Source of the DNA: Candidatus Thioglobus perditus
GTDB lineage: Bacteria > Pseudomonadota > Gammaproteobacteria > PS1 > Pseudothioglobaceae
Length of the DNA: 64,000 nt
Direction of reading: 5' to 3'
Assembly: GCA_002909145.1 (NCBI GenBank)
Contig: PNQY01000039.1
Location: 24,490-88,489 of the forward strand
How positions within the stretch are numbered: the first letter of the stretch is position 1; each line of letters opens with the position of its first letter. The translations under genes were made by a program, and so were the position numbers. Shown piece after piece: positions 19,080-28,677 of the stretch. Under the pieces are notes generated by a model, which was not told where the DNA came from, ran no database searches, and saw only the letters and a program-made list of their open reading frames with translations.

Positions 19080-19835
19080 TTATACCAAATAATCCATACC
19101 TGTTGGTTTTGAAAAATACATAGGAGTGTGTGTAATCTTTTGCATATTCTCAATAAGCAATGATTTTATTGGCATCCATAATGCCACAACACCCAAAACA
19201 ATTATCAAAATTCCAGATAATTTTCTAAAAATTGGCTCTTGAATTGCATGACTTAATTTGGCAGACAACCCGGCCATAATTAGCAAACTAGGTAAAGTTC
19301 CCAAACCAAAGACCAACATAATCAGCATACCCTTAAACATTGACCCTGACAAAACAGCAAAACTAAGTGCGCCATAGACTAAACCGCAAGGAATTCCACC
19401 CCATAAAAGCCCAACAAAGAATGCACTCTTAAGGTTGGTAACTGGGATAAATTTAGTGGCAATCGGCTGTAATTTTGACCAAAGTTTGGCACCAAGTCTT
19501 TCCAGTATTTGAATACTTGATGACCAGTTACCAATATATAGCCCAACCATTATCATCAACACTCCAGATAATATTCTTAATATATTATCAAATAGACTTA
19601 TTTGTAATGTTTGTGCTAATATCAAACCAACCAGACCAAATATAGCACCCATAAGTATATAGCTTAGAATTCTACCTATATTGTAGTTAAGGTGGTAGTG
19701 TGCTGTTTTTTTTGGGTTTAATCTAATACTCTCATCTAGCCCTGCAGTTAACATACCAACCACACCACCGCACATTCCTAAGCAGTGAGCTCCACCAAGA
19801 AGACCCATTAAAAAAATACTAACTAAAATATCCAC
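19080..19835 (-). CDS. TauE/SafE-type membrane protein with HCxxMCGG motif (COG2836 type)
   Basis: The 251-residue protein has about six membrane helices. Two cysteine motifs are typical of this DsbD/CcdA-like family: HCLGMCGG (17-24) in helix 1 and GGIPCGLVYGAL in the middle. Relatives are annotated as sulfite exporter or heavy-metal/cytochrome-oxidase biogenesis proteins and are often found with cbb3 oxidase genes, which are absent here. The exact role (metal, thiol or sulfite transport) cannot be settled. It lies 5 bp downstream of corC on the same strand. Confidence 0.82.
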   Translation of the reverse strand: MDILVSIFLMGLLGGAHCLGMCGGVVGMLTAGLDESIRLNPKKTAHYHLNYNIGRILSYILMGAIFGLVGLILAQTLQISLFDNILRILSGVLMIMVGLYIGNWSSSIQILERLGAKLWSKLQPIATKFIPVTNLKSAFFVGLLWGGIPCGLVYGALSFAVLSGSMFKGMLIMLVFGLGTLPSLLIMAGLSAKLSHAIQEPIFRKLSGILIIVLGVVALWMPIKSLLIENMQKITHTPMYFSKPTGMDYLV

Positions 19836-19840
19836 CAGAA

Positions 19841-20677
19841 CTAGCTCATTGAGCGCTCAACTTCAAGCAAATGTATGCGTCTAGAATCAGTCTTTAAAAC
19901 CTTAAAATCAAAGCCTTGTATTGATATTTCATCCATTTGCTCAGGTAGGCGTGTAAAGCCAGAAATAACCAATCCGGCTACAGTATCAACGTCTTGCGCA
20001 TCAATATCAACCTCGAAGAATTCATTGAACTCCTCAATTGGAGTGCTAGCCTTAAGCAAAAACCTGCCCTCGCCAAAATCAATAATATTATCTTCTTCCA
20101 TGTCATGCTCGTCTTCAATCTCGCCCACAATTTGCTCAAGCACATCTTCTAAGGTTACCAATCCGGCAATCTCTCCATACTCGTCAATTACAATTGACAT
20201 ATGTAGTTTATTTTGCTGAAAATCCCTTAATAATGCTCCAAGAGTTTTGCTTTCTGGCACCAAGGTTGATTCACGCAAATATTCTTTATAATTAAATTCA
20301 GATTTCCTGTCTCCAGCCAAATAACCTAATAAATCTTTAGCCAGAATAACGCCCTTAACCTTATCTTTTTTATTGCTAATTACTGGAAACCTAGAGTGTG
20401 CAGACTTAATCATAATATCCAACAATTCTTTTGTTGGTGTATTCTGCTTAATTGTTACCATTTTTGACTTTGGCACCATAACATCACGAACTTCCATATT
20501 TTCAAGCTGCATAGTACCTTCAATAATTGAGCGACTATGTGAATCAATAATGTGATTTTCTTCAGCTTCTTTTAACTTTTGTAGAAGCTCTTCACTTGAA
20601 CTGAGTGGTGCGTGGAAAAGTTGTTTGTTTAATCTCTGTAGAAAAGATTGTGCCGACGGAGGCTTTTCTTCGTTCAT
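19841..20677 (-). CDS. corC: CorC/HlyC-family CBS-domain protein
   Basis: The 278-residue cytosolic protein has two CBS domains (about 65-190, with VRDVMVPKSKM and IDEYGEIAGLVTLEDVLEQI) and a C-terminal CorC/HlyC transporter-associated domain (about 200-275). It has no membrane DUF21 segment, matching the CorC (YbeX) type linked to magnesium/cobalt efflux and, in enterics, to ribosome function. In E. coli it adjoins ybeY and lnt; here it follows rnfH with a 38-bp gap. Confidence 0.9.
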   Translation of the reverse strand: MNEEKPPSAQSFLQRLNKQLFHAPLSSSEELLQKLKEAEENHIIDSHSRSIIEGTMQLENMEVRDVMVPKSKMVTIKQNTPTKELLDIMIKSAHSRFPVISNKKDKVKGVILAKDLLGYLAGDRKSEFNYKEYLRESTLVPESKTLGALLRDFQQNKLHMSIVIDEYGEIAGLVTLEDVLEQIVGEIEDEHDMEEDNIIDFGEGRFLLKASTPIEEFNEFFEVDIDAQDVDTVAGLVISGFTRLPEQMDEISIQGFDFKVLKTDSRRIHLLEVERSMS

Positions 20678-20715
20678 GTAGATATGTATAAATTAAAGCT
20701 TTATTTTAACAAGGT

Positions 20716-21012
20716 TCAAGATTTTTTACCACTACGCATATTTTTACCTTGTGCAGCTCTTTGTTTGCGTACTTTTTTAGGGTCGGCAATAAGTGGTCTA
20801 TATATCTCCACTCTGTCTTTATCTCTAAGAACAGCATCAAGCTTAGCAAGCTTGCCAAAGATACCTGTTTTATCTTTATCTAAGTCAATCTGTGGGTATT
20901 TATCAAGTATTCCTGATATTTCAATTGCTTGTTTAAGAGTTGTACCCTCACCAACATCAAGGCTTAACAATGTTTGTTTGTTTTCTAGAGCGTAAGCAAC
21001 TTCAATATTCAT
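20716..21012 (-). CDS. rnfH: RnfH family protein (UPF0125)
   Basis: The 98-residue ubiquitin-like beta-grasp protein has the family pattern: EVAYAL at the start, GTTLKQAI, GIFGKLAKLD and the YRPLIADPKKVRKQRA tail. The lysine/arginine-rich C-terminus is normal for the family. Function is not established; it is named for proximity to rnf genes elsewhere and often lies next to the toxin gene ratA and smpB, neither of which is here. It begins one base before the hisA stop region, so the two are coupled. Confidence 0.9.
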   Translation of the reverse strand: MNIEVAYALENKQTLLSLDVGEGTTLKQAIEISGILDKYPQIDLDKDKTGIFGKLAKLDAVLRDKDRVEIYRPLIADPKKVRKQRAAQGKNMRSGKKS

Positions 21013-21747
21013 CTATACCTTTTGATCGCAAAGTTTTTGAGCTTGAGCAAAATCTAGCGTGCCTTCGTAAATAGCACGACCAGTAATTGCCCCCATAATG
21101 CCGTGATGCTCTTCAACTAACAGGTTAGAGATATCATCAATGTTAGTGATACCACCAGAGGCGATAATAGGTATAGACGTTTGCTTGGCAAGATCGGCTG
21201 TAGCTTCAACATTAACACCCTGCATCATTCCGTCACGAGCAATGTCGGTATAAACAATAGAGCTAACACCATCTTGTTCAAATTTTTTCGACAAATCAAC
21301 CACATGTAAATCAGTTTGCTTTGCCCATCCTTCGGTGGCTACCAAACCATTGTTTGCATCTAGACCAACAATTATTTTGCCTGGAAACTCACGACAAAGA
21401 TCGGAGACAAACTCAGGGTGAGTAACTGCCATAGTGCCAATAATTAAATAACTAATTCCAGCCTCAACATATGTATTAGCAATATCCATATTACGAATAC
21501 CTCCGCCAATTTGCACTGGCAAATCTGGAAATGCTTTAGTTATCTCAGTAACACTAGTGGCATTAATTGGCTTACCTTCAAAAGCACCATTAAGGTCTAC
21601 TAAATGTAGACGTCTAGCCCCTTGGTCAACCCATTGAGCTGCCATTTCAGCTGGATTATCTGAAAATACTGTTGTGTCTTCCATTAGGCCCTGTCTTAGG
21701 CGCACACATTGTCCATCTTTTAAATCAATTGCGGGAATAATTACCAT
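21013..21747 (-). CDS. hisA: HisA, ProFAR isomerase of histidine synthesis
   Basis: The 244-residue TIM barrel catalyses the Amadori isomerisation at step four of histidine synthesis. The two half-barrels each show a catalytic aspartate: PAIDLKDG (D8) and [12 protein letters not shown] in the second half. The phosphate site reads IASGGITN and the product-end [10 protein letters not shown]. It stands apart from hisH and hisF, with which it is usually clustered. It lies between comM (6 bp upstream) and rnfH. Confidence 0.95.
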   Translation of the reverse strand: MVIIPAIDLKDGQCVRLRQGLMEDTTVFSDNPAEMAAQWVDQGARRLHLVDLNGAFEGKPINATSVTEITKAFPDLPVQIGGGIRNMDIANTYVEAGISYLIIGTMAVTHPEFVSDLCREFPGKIIVGLDANNGLVATEGWAKQTDLHVVDLSKKFEQDGVSSIVYTDIARDGMMQGVNVEATADLAKQTSIPIIASGGITNIDDISNLLVEEHHGIMGAITGRAIYEGTLDFAQAQKLCDQKV

Positions 21748-21753
21748 GTCTTC

Positions 21754-23259
21754 CTAACTATTATGTCGACGATAACCAATTGCTTCAATCAAATGTTGCT
21801 GCTCAACAATTTGACTGCCTTCAAGATCTGCAATGGTTCTGGCCACTTTTAAAATTCGATGATAAGCTCTAGCGGACAAATGCAATTTATCAATTACACT
21901 TTCTAATAACTGCTTATTCTTATTACTAAGAACCACCAGTTTTTCTATTTCATCTGGCTCGAGACTATCGTTAAACTTACCTTGTCTTTCTAGCTGCATA
22001 TTATAACTTCTAACAACTCTATTTCTTATAGTTTCACTATTTTCAATACTGCTATCATTTTGATTGAGCAAGGCCTCTTTAGGTAGGGGCGGCACATCAA
22101 GCACCATATCAATACGATCTAACAATGGTCCAGAGATTTTGGTGTTATATCTATCAATCTGATCAGCGGTACAATGACACTTAGAAGTTCCATCTCCATT
22201 GTGCCCACAAGGACAGGGGTTCATAGCCGCAATCAACTGAAAATTAGCAGGGAAACTAACCTGTTGTGCAGCTCGCGATAAGTGCACTTCGCCGTTTTCT
22301 AAAGGTTGTCTTAATGCTTCTAAAACATTACGCGGAAATTCTGGCAACTCATCTAGAAACAAAACCCCTTCATGAGCTAGAGAAATCTCACCTGGCTTGG
22401 GGTTTGATCCTCCGCCAACTAATGCCACAGCAGAAGATGAATGGTGTGGAGAGCGAAAGGGTCTTATATACATTTGCTTCAAATCTAAAGGTTTATTGGC
22501 AACTGAATATATTGACGCTCTCTGCAATGCCTTGTCAATCATAAGAGGTGGCATAATTGATGGAAGTCTTTCAGAAAGCATAGTCTTTCCGGATCCTGGA
22601 GGTCCGACAAGAATTACATTATGTCCGCCACTTGCAGCAATTTCTAATGCTCGCTTTGCATTATATTGCCCCTTAACCTGAGAAAAATCTTTTGTATAAG
22701 TAGCACTCTTATTGGCTTCTAAAATAGGACTGTCTATACTATTGGTGCCATTTAAAAACCCACAAACTTGCAATAAGTGATTTGCAGGGTGTATATCAGT
22801 AGTATCTACTAATGCACTTTGGTTAACATCTTCAAGTGGAATAATAACACTGTGCTTAGCTTTGTCAGCCTCAACTATTGCTGGCAACAGCCCTTCTGTT
22901 GTATGCAATAAGCCGTCCAAACCAAGCTCACCATAGAACTCAAATTTATTAATATCAACTACTGGTTTTATTTGCTCAGATGCAAGCAATACACCTAAGG
23001 CAATTGGTAAATCATATCTTCCACCGCTTTTTGGCAGATTTGCAGGAGCCAAGCTAACAGTGATGCGTCCGTTAGGAAATTTAAAATTAGAGTTCATTAA
23101 AGCACTACGAACCCTGTCTTTACTTTCTTTTACTGCCCCCTCTGGCAATCCCACTATTGCAAAGCTAGGAAGCCCTCCGGATATATGTACTTCGATAGTA
23201 ACAATTGGAGCGTCAAGCCCGGTTGATGCGCGGGTAAAAACCTTGGCTAACTTACTCAT
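21754..23259 (-). CDS. comM: ComM/YifB Mg-chelatase-like AAA+ ATPase
   Basis: The 501-residue protein has an N-terminal Lon-protease-like domain (1-170), a Mg-chelatase-type AAA+ domain with Walker A GPPGSGKT (219-226), Walker B ([10 protein letters not shown]), a zinc-binding stretch ([11 protein letters not shown]...CHC) and a C-terminal chelatase domain. In naturally transformable bacteria ComM is a hexameric helicase that extends branch migration of incoming DNA. Its start overlaps the tsaD stop by 4 bp. Confidence 0.93.
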   Translation of the reverse strand: MSKLAKVFTRASTGLDAPIVTIEVHISGGLPSFAIVGLPEGAVKESKDRVRSALMNSNFKFPNGRITVSLAPANLPKSGGRYDLPIALGVLLASEQIKPVVDINKFEFYGELGLDGLLHTTEGLLPAIVEADKAKHSVIIPLEDVNQSALVDTTDIHPANHLLQVCGFLNGTNSIDSPILEANKSATYTKDFSQVKGQYNAKRALEIAASGGHNVILVGPPGSGKTMLSERLPSIMPPLMIDKALQRASIYSVANKPLDLKQMYIRPFRSPHHSSSAVALVGGGSNPKPGEISLAHEGVLFLDELPEFPRNVLEALRQPLENGEVHLSRAAQQVSFPANFQLIAAMNPCPCGHNGDGTSKCHCTADQIDRYNTKISGPLLDRIDMVLDVPPLPKEALLNQNDSSIENSETIRNRVVRSYNMQLERQGKFNDSLEPDEIEKLVVLSNKNKQLLESVIDKLHLSARAYHRILKVARTIADLEGSQIVEQQHLIEAIGYRRHNS

Positions 23260-24278
23260 ATAGCTTCAAGCTCTTCTATACTCCATCTTGGCTTAATAGA
23301 TATATCACTATCAACAGAAACCTGCCCTTTGGTTAAACGCAAATGACCAGCTAAGGCAATCATAGCACCATTGTCAGTACAAAACTCTTGTCGCGGATAA
23401 AATACACTTGACCCGGTCTTTTCGCCCATTTTATCAAGCTCTTTACGTAAAGAAAGATTACTACTTACTCCACCAGCTACAACCAATCTAGAGTGTCCAG
23501 TTTGCTCCAATGCACGTCTACATTTAATCATTAGTGTTTGTGTAGCAGCAACTTCAAATGCTTTAGCGATATCTGCCTTTTGTTTTGGATACTTGGCAAA
23601 AGTATTGCGCGCAAAAGTTTTGAGCCCACTAAAACTAAAGTCTAGCCCTGGGCGGTCAACCATGGGTCGTGGAAACTTAAACGCTCCCTCATCACCCTGC
23701 TGTGCAAGCTTAGCTAAAGCTGGACCACCTGGATAACCCAAGCCTAAAATCTTGGCTGTTTTATCAAAAGCCTCGCCCACAGCGTCATCTAATGACTCTC
23801 CAAGAATTTTATATTTACCTATGGCTTCAACATCCACTAGCATGGTATGCCCACCAGATACCAATAACGCCACAAATGGAAATTCTGGCTTTTTGTCCTC
23901 TAGCAGGGGTGCAAGCAAATGACCCTCCATATGATGCACCGCAAGTGATGGAATTTTAAGACTCCATGCTAGTGATTTAGCCACAGCACTGCCAACTAAT
24001 AAGGCTCCAGCCAGTCCAGGACCTGCAGTATAAGCAATGCCGTTGATATTTTGCAAGCCAAGATTAGCGTCTGCCAATACAGCTTTAATTAAAGGTATAG
24101 TTCGTTGAATGTGATCACGAGATGCCAATTCTGGAACAACACCACCATATTCAGCATGAATTTCAACCTGTGAGAATAGCTGATGAGCTACAAGACCTTG
24201 TTGCGAGTGATACAAGCCGACACCAGTTTCATCACAAGAGCTTTCTATCCCTAGAGTTACAAAATCATTAATACTCAC
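23256..24278 (-). CDS. tsaD: tRNA N6-threonylcarbamoyladenosine transferase
   Basis: The 340-residue ASKHA-fold enzyme attaches the threonylcarbamoyl group to A37 of ANN-decoding tRNAs, with TsaB and TsaE (not in the window). The opening [10 protein letters not shown], the metal-binding HHMEGH (H116, H120), VSGGHT, and DFSFSGLKT are all present, as is the late ligand region [11 protein letters not shown]. The start lies inside lptB by 11 bp. Confidence 0.96.
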   Translation of the reverse strand: MSINDFVTLGIESSCDETGVGLYHSQQGLVAHQLFSQVEIHAEYGGVVPELASRDHIQRTIPLIKAVLADANLGLQNINGIAYTAGPGLAGALLVGSAVAKSLAWSLKIPSLAVHHMEGHLLAPLLEDKKPEFPFVALLVSGGHTMLVDVEAIGKYKILGESLDDAVGEAFDKTAKILGLGYPGGPALAKLAQQGDEGAFKFPRPMVDRPGLDFSFSGLKTFARNTFAKYPKQKADIAKAFEVAATQTLMIKCRRALEQTGHSRLVVAGGVSSNLSLRKELDKMGEKTGSSVFYPRQEFCTDNGAMIALAGHLRLTKGQVSVDSDISIKPRWSIEELEAI

Positions 24279-25002
24279 TATTTGATTCGCCTAAATAGAC
24301 CTTCTTTACATCCTCATGAGATAAGATCTCTTGCTTGCCACCCTTGGCAATAATTTTTCCATCGTGCAACACGTATGAGTGATCACAAGTATCAAGCATT
24401 TCACGATAATTATGATCAGTAATCAATACACCAATACCTTTGTCCTTTAGATGATAGATAATCTGTTGGATATCTCCAACAGAAATTGGATCTACTCCAG
24501 CAAAAGGCTCATCAAGTAGAATAAACCTTGGCTCCATAGCTAGAGATCTAGCTATCTCCACTCTTCTTCTTTCACCACCAGAAAGACTTAACCCCTCAAT
24601 ATGACGAATATGCTCAATATTAAATTCTGCTAGCAGCTCTTCTAGTTTATGCTTTCTCTGGTCTTTTTTAAGGTTATTATTAAGCTCTAAAACCGCCATA
24701 ATATTATCTTCAACAGAGAGCTTACGAAAGATTGAAGGTTCTTGTGGCAAATACCCAAGACCAAGCTTTGAGCGTTTATGCATTGGTAATTTGCTAACTT
24801 TATTATTACCTATAAACACCTTACCCTTGTCCGCTCTAATCAATCCACAAGCAATATAAAAACAAGTAGTTTTTCCTGCTCCATTTGGACCTAAAAGACC
24901 AACAATTTCACCAGTTTTTACTTCAAAAGAAACATCGCTTACAACCTCTCTTCTTGAGTATTTTTTGCGAATATTTTTAACCGTTAGTGCGTTTTCTTGC
25001 AT
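24268..25002 (-). CDS. lptB: LPS export ABC transporter ATPase LptB
   Basis: The 244-residue ATPase powers the LptB2FG pump that extracts lipopolysaccharide from the inner membrane. It has Walker A GPNGAGKT (38-45), Q-loop [13 protein letters not shown], signature [18 protein letters not shown], Walker [14 protein letters not shown] and H-loop ITDHNYRE, all as in LptB. The usual upstream partners lptC and lptA, and rpoN downstream, are absent. It overlaps tsaD by 11 bp. Confidence 0.94.
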   Translation of the reverse strand: MQENALTVKNIRKKYSRREVVSDVSFEVKTGEIVGLLGPNGAGKTTCFYIACGLIRADKGKVFIGNNKVSKLPMHKRSKLGLGYLPQEPSIFRKLSVEDNIMAVLELNNNLKKDQRKHKLEELLAEFNIEHIRHIEGLSLSGGERRRVEIARSLAMEPRFILLDEPFAGVDPISVGDIQQIIYHLKDKGIGVLITDHNYREMLDTCDHSYVLHDGKIIAKGGKQEILSHEDVKKVYLGESNSEY

Positions 25003-25051
25003 AAAGAATGTAATTAATTATGTGCTATTTTTTTAAGTATTTTATCTTACC

Positions 25052-25804
25052 CTAAATAAAGCTAATTTGTTCAGAGCTATAAGACTCAATAACTTCATTT
25101 CCAACCTTTATTAATAACGCACCTTGCTTGCTTATACCTGCTGCCACGCCAACCACATCCTTGCCCTTATATTGGAGCTTAAGCTTTGAGTTTGCTAGAT
25201 AATCATACTTATCCCACAAGTTTTGAAAATATCCAAGTCCACTTTTTTCAAATATATTGCAATATTTAATAATATTGTTAATTAATTTAGCGCTAAGCTC
25301 TTCCAGGTCAACTTGACGTGACAATAGCCTTGATAGATCAGTCCATGGGGTTTTACATTCTAGACTGTCGCCTAAATTATTATTAAGACCCAACCCAATA
25401 ACCACTGATTGATAATTATTTTGCACTGAGTTTTCGATCAAAATACCTGCTAGTTTTTTATGTTCAGAAAACACATCGTTCGGCCATTTAAGTTTTAAAT
25501 TGCCAGCCTTATATTCTTCTAATATATCAATTACTGCCAGTCCAACAACCAAGCTCAGCCCATTAAGAGAGGTGTCAGTAGAAAAAACTTGTTTGATTGA
25601 CAGCAACACACTTGAATCTTTTTTGCTGAGCCACTTGCGCTCATACTGGCCTTTTCCGTGAGTTTGTTCAGATGTGATACAAATTTGAGTTGCAAGTGAA
25701 AATTCCAAATTTGTTAAATAATCATTAGTACTTGGTATTGAATCAAAAATGAAACATTCAATGTCATCGGATAACAAACTTGGTAAGGTAGAATAATTAG
25801 CCAT
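25052..25804 (-). CDS. birA: Biotin-protein ligase without repressor domain
   Basis: The 250-residue protein makes biotinyl-AMP and attaches biotin to the carrier subunit of acetyl-CoA carboxylase. It lacks the N-terminal helix-turn-helix of E. coli BirA (321 residues), so it cannot be a biotin operon repressor of that type. The ligase core is present: SIPSTNDYL, KWPNDV (biotin site), KKLAGILIE and the C-terminal SH3-like domain. The adenylate loop, GRGRRGR in E. coli, reads GKGQYER here, a strong departure. Its start is only 20 bp from the divergent truA start. Confidence 0.9.
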   Translation of the reverse strand: MANYSTLPSLLSDDIECFIFDSIPSTNDYLTNLEFSLATQICITSEQTHGKGQYERKWLSKKDSSVLLSIKQVFSTDTSLNGLSLVVGLAVIDILEEYKAGNLKLKWPNDVFSEHKKLAGILIENSVQNNYQSVVIGLGLNNNLGDSLECKTPWTDLSRLLSRQVDLEELSAKLINNIIKYCNIFEKSGLGYFQNLWDKYDYLANSKLKLQYKGKDVVGVAAGISKQGALLIKVGNEVIESYSSEQISFI

Positions 25805-25824
25805 ATTATCATTTTACCTTTTTT

Positions 25825-26568
25825 ATGAAAATAGCACTTGGTGTTGAATATTTGGGAACCAACTTCCACGGATGGCAGTTACAAAAATCGGGCATTCGTA
25901 CCGTGCAACAGGTAGTTGAAAAAGCCTTATCAGAAGTTGCAAACCATCCAGTGCGTGTATTTTGCTCAGGACGAACTGATGCTGGTGTACATGCAGTTGA
26001 ACAGGTGATTCACTTTGAAACAACCTCAGAGCGTGAAGATAAGGCTTGGCTTTTTGGTGGCAATGTCAACCTGCCATCTGATGTTAGCTTTGTATGGGCT
26101 AAGCAAGTTGATGAAGAGTTCCACGCTCGTTTTAATGCGTTTGCAAGGCGCTATCATTACAAAATTCACAATACCAAGGTTCGCTCTGCTCTTGCTGCTC
26201 AACATTCAGTTTGGGAGCCAAGAATGCTAAATATAGATGCTATGCATGAGGCGGCCAAATTCTTAGTTGGAGAGCATGATTTTTCTAGTTTTAGGGGTAG
26301 TTTGTGTCAGGCCAAATCTCCAGTTAAAACCATTGAATTTATTAAGCTTAACAAGGCAGGTGATGAGATATTGTTAGATATAAAAGCCAATGCCTTTCTG
26401 CATCATATGGTGCGCAATATTGTTGGCACTTTGCTTAAGGTTGGTAAAGGTGAAAGACCCATAAGTTGGGTTAAAGAAGTGCTAGAAGCTAAAGACAGGA
26501 AAGAGGCTGGAGCTACTGCCCCGCCTCAGGGGTTGTATTTCATCAAAGCTTTTTATAAGGATTTGTAA
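25825..26568 (+). CDS. truA: tRNA pseudouridine synthase A
   Basis: The 247-residue enzyme makes pseudouridine at tRNA positions 38-40. The catalytic motif SGRTDAGVHA carries D52, followed by HARFNAFARRYHYKI and FLHHMVRNIVGTLLKVG. Length is normal. The start is 20 bp from the divergent birA start and lacks a strong ribosome binding site (ACCTTTTTT before the ATG). A bidirectional terminator follows. Confidence 0.96.
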   Translation: MKIALGVEYLGTNFHGWQLQKSGIRTVQQVVEKALSEVANHPVRVFCSGRTDAGVHAVEQVIHFETTSEREDKAWLFGGNVNLPSDVSFVWAKQVDEEFHARFNAFARRYHYKIHNTKVRSALAAQHSVWEPRMLNIDAMHEAAKFLVGEHDFSSFRGSLCQAKSPVKTIEFIKLNKAGDEILLDIKANAFLHHMVRNIVGTLLKVGKGERPISWVKEVLEAKDRKEAGATAPPQGLYFIKAFYKDL

Positions 26569-26590
26569 TTTTCATATGATGTCACATACA

Positions 26591-26619
26591 AAAAACCCAA
26601 GCTGAAAGCTTGGGTTTTT
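26591..26619 (+). terminator. Bidirectional intrinsic terminator between truA and a SulP gene
   Basis: A 13-bp perfect stem (AAAAACCCAAGCT, 26591-26603, with its complement 26607-26619) closes on a 3-nt loop. A-run and T-run flanks let it act on both strands, ending truA rightward and the SulP gene (stop at 26646) leftward. Confidence 0.9.
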
Positions 26620-26645
26620 ATTTTTAACTTTATTGTAAGCTAATC

Positions 26646-28394
26646 TTATGAAATTAAATGCTTTAGAGGACTATGAGAGGCAGCATCTTCATCTCCTAAC
26701 TCTCTCCAAGCATAACGTAATGCGTCAGTACGGCGATCATAAAAACGATTTTCACCATATTTAACCATAAAGCCAGATTTAACCAATACTTTTTCAATGC
26801 CTTCCATACGTGCAAATAAAATTTCAACACCGGCAGACGAACACCTGTCTAGTAATCCAGAGAGCATCTCCTCACCACTGGCATCAATCTGGTTAATACC
26901 GGCCATATCAACAATAATATACTTTAGGCACTGATGCTTTTCAGCTATAAGCTTCAAAATTCTATCTTCAAAGTAACCAGCATTAGCAAAATAAAGTGAA
27001 CCAGAGTACTTAACAATAGAAACAACCTCACAACGATCTAGATCATTATCCAGGGCGTTTACAAACATAGTAGAGCCATCGTGAGCTGAAAGCTCGGTAA
27101 ATCTCGGCTCCATTGTACGGAACAAGAATAAGCCTAAAGATAAAATCACACCAATAACAATACCATTTTCCAAGTGTGGAGCGAAGAACAATGTTAATAC
27201 AAACGCTGTAACGGAAACAATTGCGTCATGTTTTTCAACTTTCCATGCGTGCTTAATTGGTCCAAACTTAATTAAATTAATAACAGCCATAATAATTACT
27301 GCTGCTAGAGTAGCTTGTGGAAGATGGAACAATAAAGGTGTTAACCATAATAGTGTAATACCAACAATAACTGCTGTTACTACTGATGAAAAACCAGTAA
27401 CCGCGCCTGCTGAGATATTCACCGCAGAACGTGAAAATGATCCAGATACTGCATAACCCTGACAGAAACTAGACACAACATTTGACAAACCTTGACCCAT
27501 TAATTCTTGGTCAGCATCAAGTCGTTGTTTAGTTTGAGCAGCCATAGCTTTTGCAATTGATATAGCCTCCATAAAACCAATGAGACCAATGGTTATAGCT
27601 GTTATTGCCATCTGCGACATAACTGCAATATCAAAGCTAGGTATAACGATAGCCGGCAAACCTTCTGGGATAGTCCCAACAATTGCACCACCAAGCCCAC
27701 CTTCCTCTATTGGCACACCATAATCCATAATCCATGAGATAAATGTAGTAATAACTACCGCTAGAAGTACGCCTGGTAACTTAGGAGCGTGCTTTTTAAC
27801 TAAAATCATAATGGTAAATGCAACAATTGCAGCTAATAACGTCCATAAATGCGTATCTTGTGACGCATTAACCAAAACGCCCCAAATCTGCTCATAAGTA
27901 TGATCAGCATCTGGCTTAACTACGCCAAATATTTTAGATAGCTGTGAAGTACCAATAATAATTGCAGCAGCATTAGTAAATCCAACTACAACAGGGTGAG
28001 ATAGAAAGTTAATAACAAAGCCCAGCTTAAAAGCACCAAGTGCAAACTGAAATACACCAACCCCGAAAGCCAAAAGTGCTGCATAAGTAACATATGTTTC
28101 AGGATTAGTAGCATATGGTTGTAGAGCAGCAGCAGTAAGAAGAGACACAACGGCAACTGGTCCAGTTCCAAGTTGTCTTGAAGAGCCCATTAGAGCTGCA
28201 ACCATTACTGGCAAGAATGAGGCATACAAACCGTATTGTGGCGGAAGACCTGCAAGTTGCGCATAAGCCATTGACTGTGGCACCAATACCAATGCAACTG
28301 TAAGTCCAGCAATTACATCTGCTTTTAAAGTTTCAGGATTTTTTAATTCATTAATCCAAGCTAAGAACGGCAGAAACTTTGCAATTTTGTTCAT
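26646..28394 (-). CDS. SulP family anion transporter with STAS domain
   Basis: The 582-residue protein has the SulP plan: roughly 14 membrane segments over residues 15-420, with the signature region VPQSMAYAQLAGLPPQYGLYASFLP (shown here to its ends only as VPQSMAYA and PPQYGLYA), then a cytoplasmic STAS domain from about 440 containing IIVDMAGINQIDASG. Relatives carry sulfate, bicarbonate or other anions. It has a ribosome binding site (GGGAA) 6 bp before the start. It faces away from a second SulP gene at 28678. In a sulfur oxidiser, sulfate movement is a natural guess, but specificity cannot be read from sequence. Confidence 0.9.
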   Translation of the reverse strand: MNKIAKFLPFLAWINELKNPETLKADVIAGLTVALVLVPQSMAYAQLAGLPPQYGLYASFLPVMVAALMGSSRQLGTGPVAVVSLLTAAALQPYATNPETYVTYAALLAFGVGVFQFALGAFKLGFVINFLSHPVVVGFTNAAAIIIGTSQLSKIFGVVKPDADHTYEQIWGVLVNASQDTHLWTLLAAIVAFTIMILVKKHAPKLPGVLLAVVITTFISWIMDYGVPIEEGGLGGAIVGTIPEGLPAIVIPSFDIAVMSQMAITAITIGLIGFMEAISIAKAMAAQTKQRLDADQELMGQGLSNVVSSFCQGYAVSGSFSRSAVNISAGAVTGFSSVVTAVIVGITLLWLTPLLFHLPQATLAAVIIMAVINLIKFGPIKHAWKVEKHDAIVSVTAFVLTLFFAPHLENGIVIGVILSLGLFLFRTMEPRFTELSAHDGSTMFVNALDNDLDRCEVVSIVKYSGSLYFANAGYFEDRILKLIAEKHQCLKYIIVDMAGINQIDASGEEMLSGLLDRCSSAGVEILFARMEGIEKVLVKSGFMVKYGENRFYDRRTDALRYAWRELGDEDAASHSPLKHLIS

Positions 28395-28517
28395 TGTATT
28401 CCCAATTTATATATAAAAAACAGCTAAATGCTAGTGAAAAACTCACCAAAAGAACTTTCTAATGAATATTAGTTGAACATTATATAATAATGTCTCCATT
28501 TAATGCGTGTTATTTTG

Positions 28518-28523
28518 TATAAT
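28518..28523 (+). promoter_or_regulatory. Candidate -10 box for the bicA-like leader
   Basis: A perfect TATAAT sits 154 bp before the ATG of the second SulP gene and would start a transcript near 28530, just ahead of the first hairpin of the structured leader. The -35 region is weak. Confidence 0.45.
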
Positions 28524-28529
28524 ACCACA

Positions 28530-28642
28530 CTTGCCCTTTTCGGGCACCCCCCTATGCCTCCTTAGAGATAAAGCGTGCAAGGAGAGTACGGGTAGTTCAA
28601 TACCTATGGTCAGAAAAAAGTTCAACATTGAACTTTTTTATA
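28530..28642 (+). promoter_or_regulatory. Structured 5' leader with internal terminator, candidate riboswitch or attenuator
   Basis: The leader can fold into several elements. Hairpin 1 pairs TGCCC (28532-28536) with GGGCA (28542-28546). A long element pairs CTCCTT (28558-28563) with AAGGAG (28579-28584) and can extend through ACCC (28546-28549) with GGGT (28590-28593). A small hairpin GGTA/TACC (28591-28594, 28601-28604) competes for the same bases and shows GTTCAA in its loop. Then comes an intrinsic terminator: AAAAAAGTTCA (28614-28624) with TGAACTTTTTT (28629-28639). The loop GTTCAA repeats the terminator's left arm, so the right arm could pair with it instead. The pattern suits a terminator/antiterminator switch; I do not recognise the class. 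Confidence 0.55.
28614..28639 (+). terminator. Intrinsic terminator inside the leader
   Basis: An 11-bp stem with a 4-nt loop (ACAT) is followed by a run of six T. It lies 38 bp upstream of the ATG and downstream of the proposed promoter, so it should be bypassed conditionally if the gene is expressed from that promoter. Confidence 0.75.
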
Positions 28643-28677
28643 ATAAATTTAAAGCACAGTACAACAAGAGTTGGCTT

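Noticed and set aside
19073..19153. N-terminal extension of TldE/PmbA
   Set aside because: It overlaps the upstream membrane-protein gene, and the family N-terminus starts at the ATG at 19072.
28507..28677. N-terminal extension of the BicA-like protein by 57 residues
   Set aside because: The segment runs through hairpins and a terminator, and similarity to BicA begins at the ATG at 28678.
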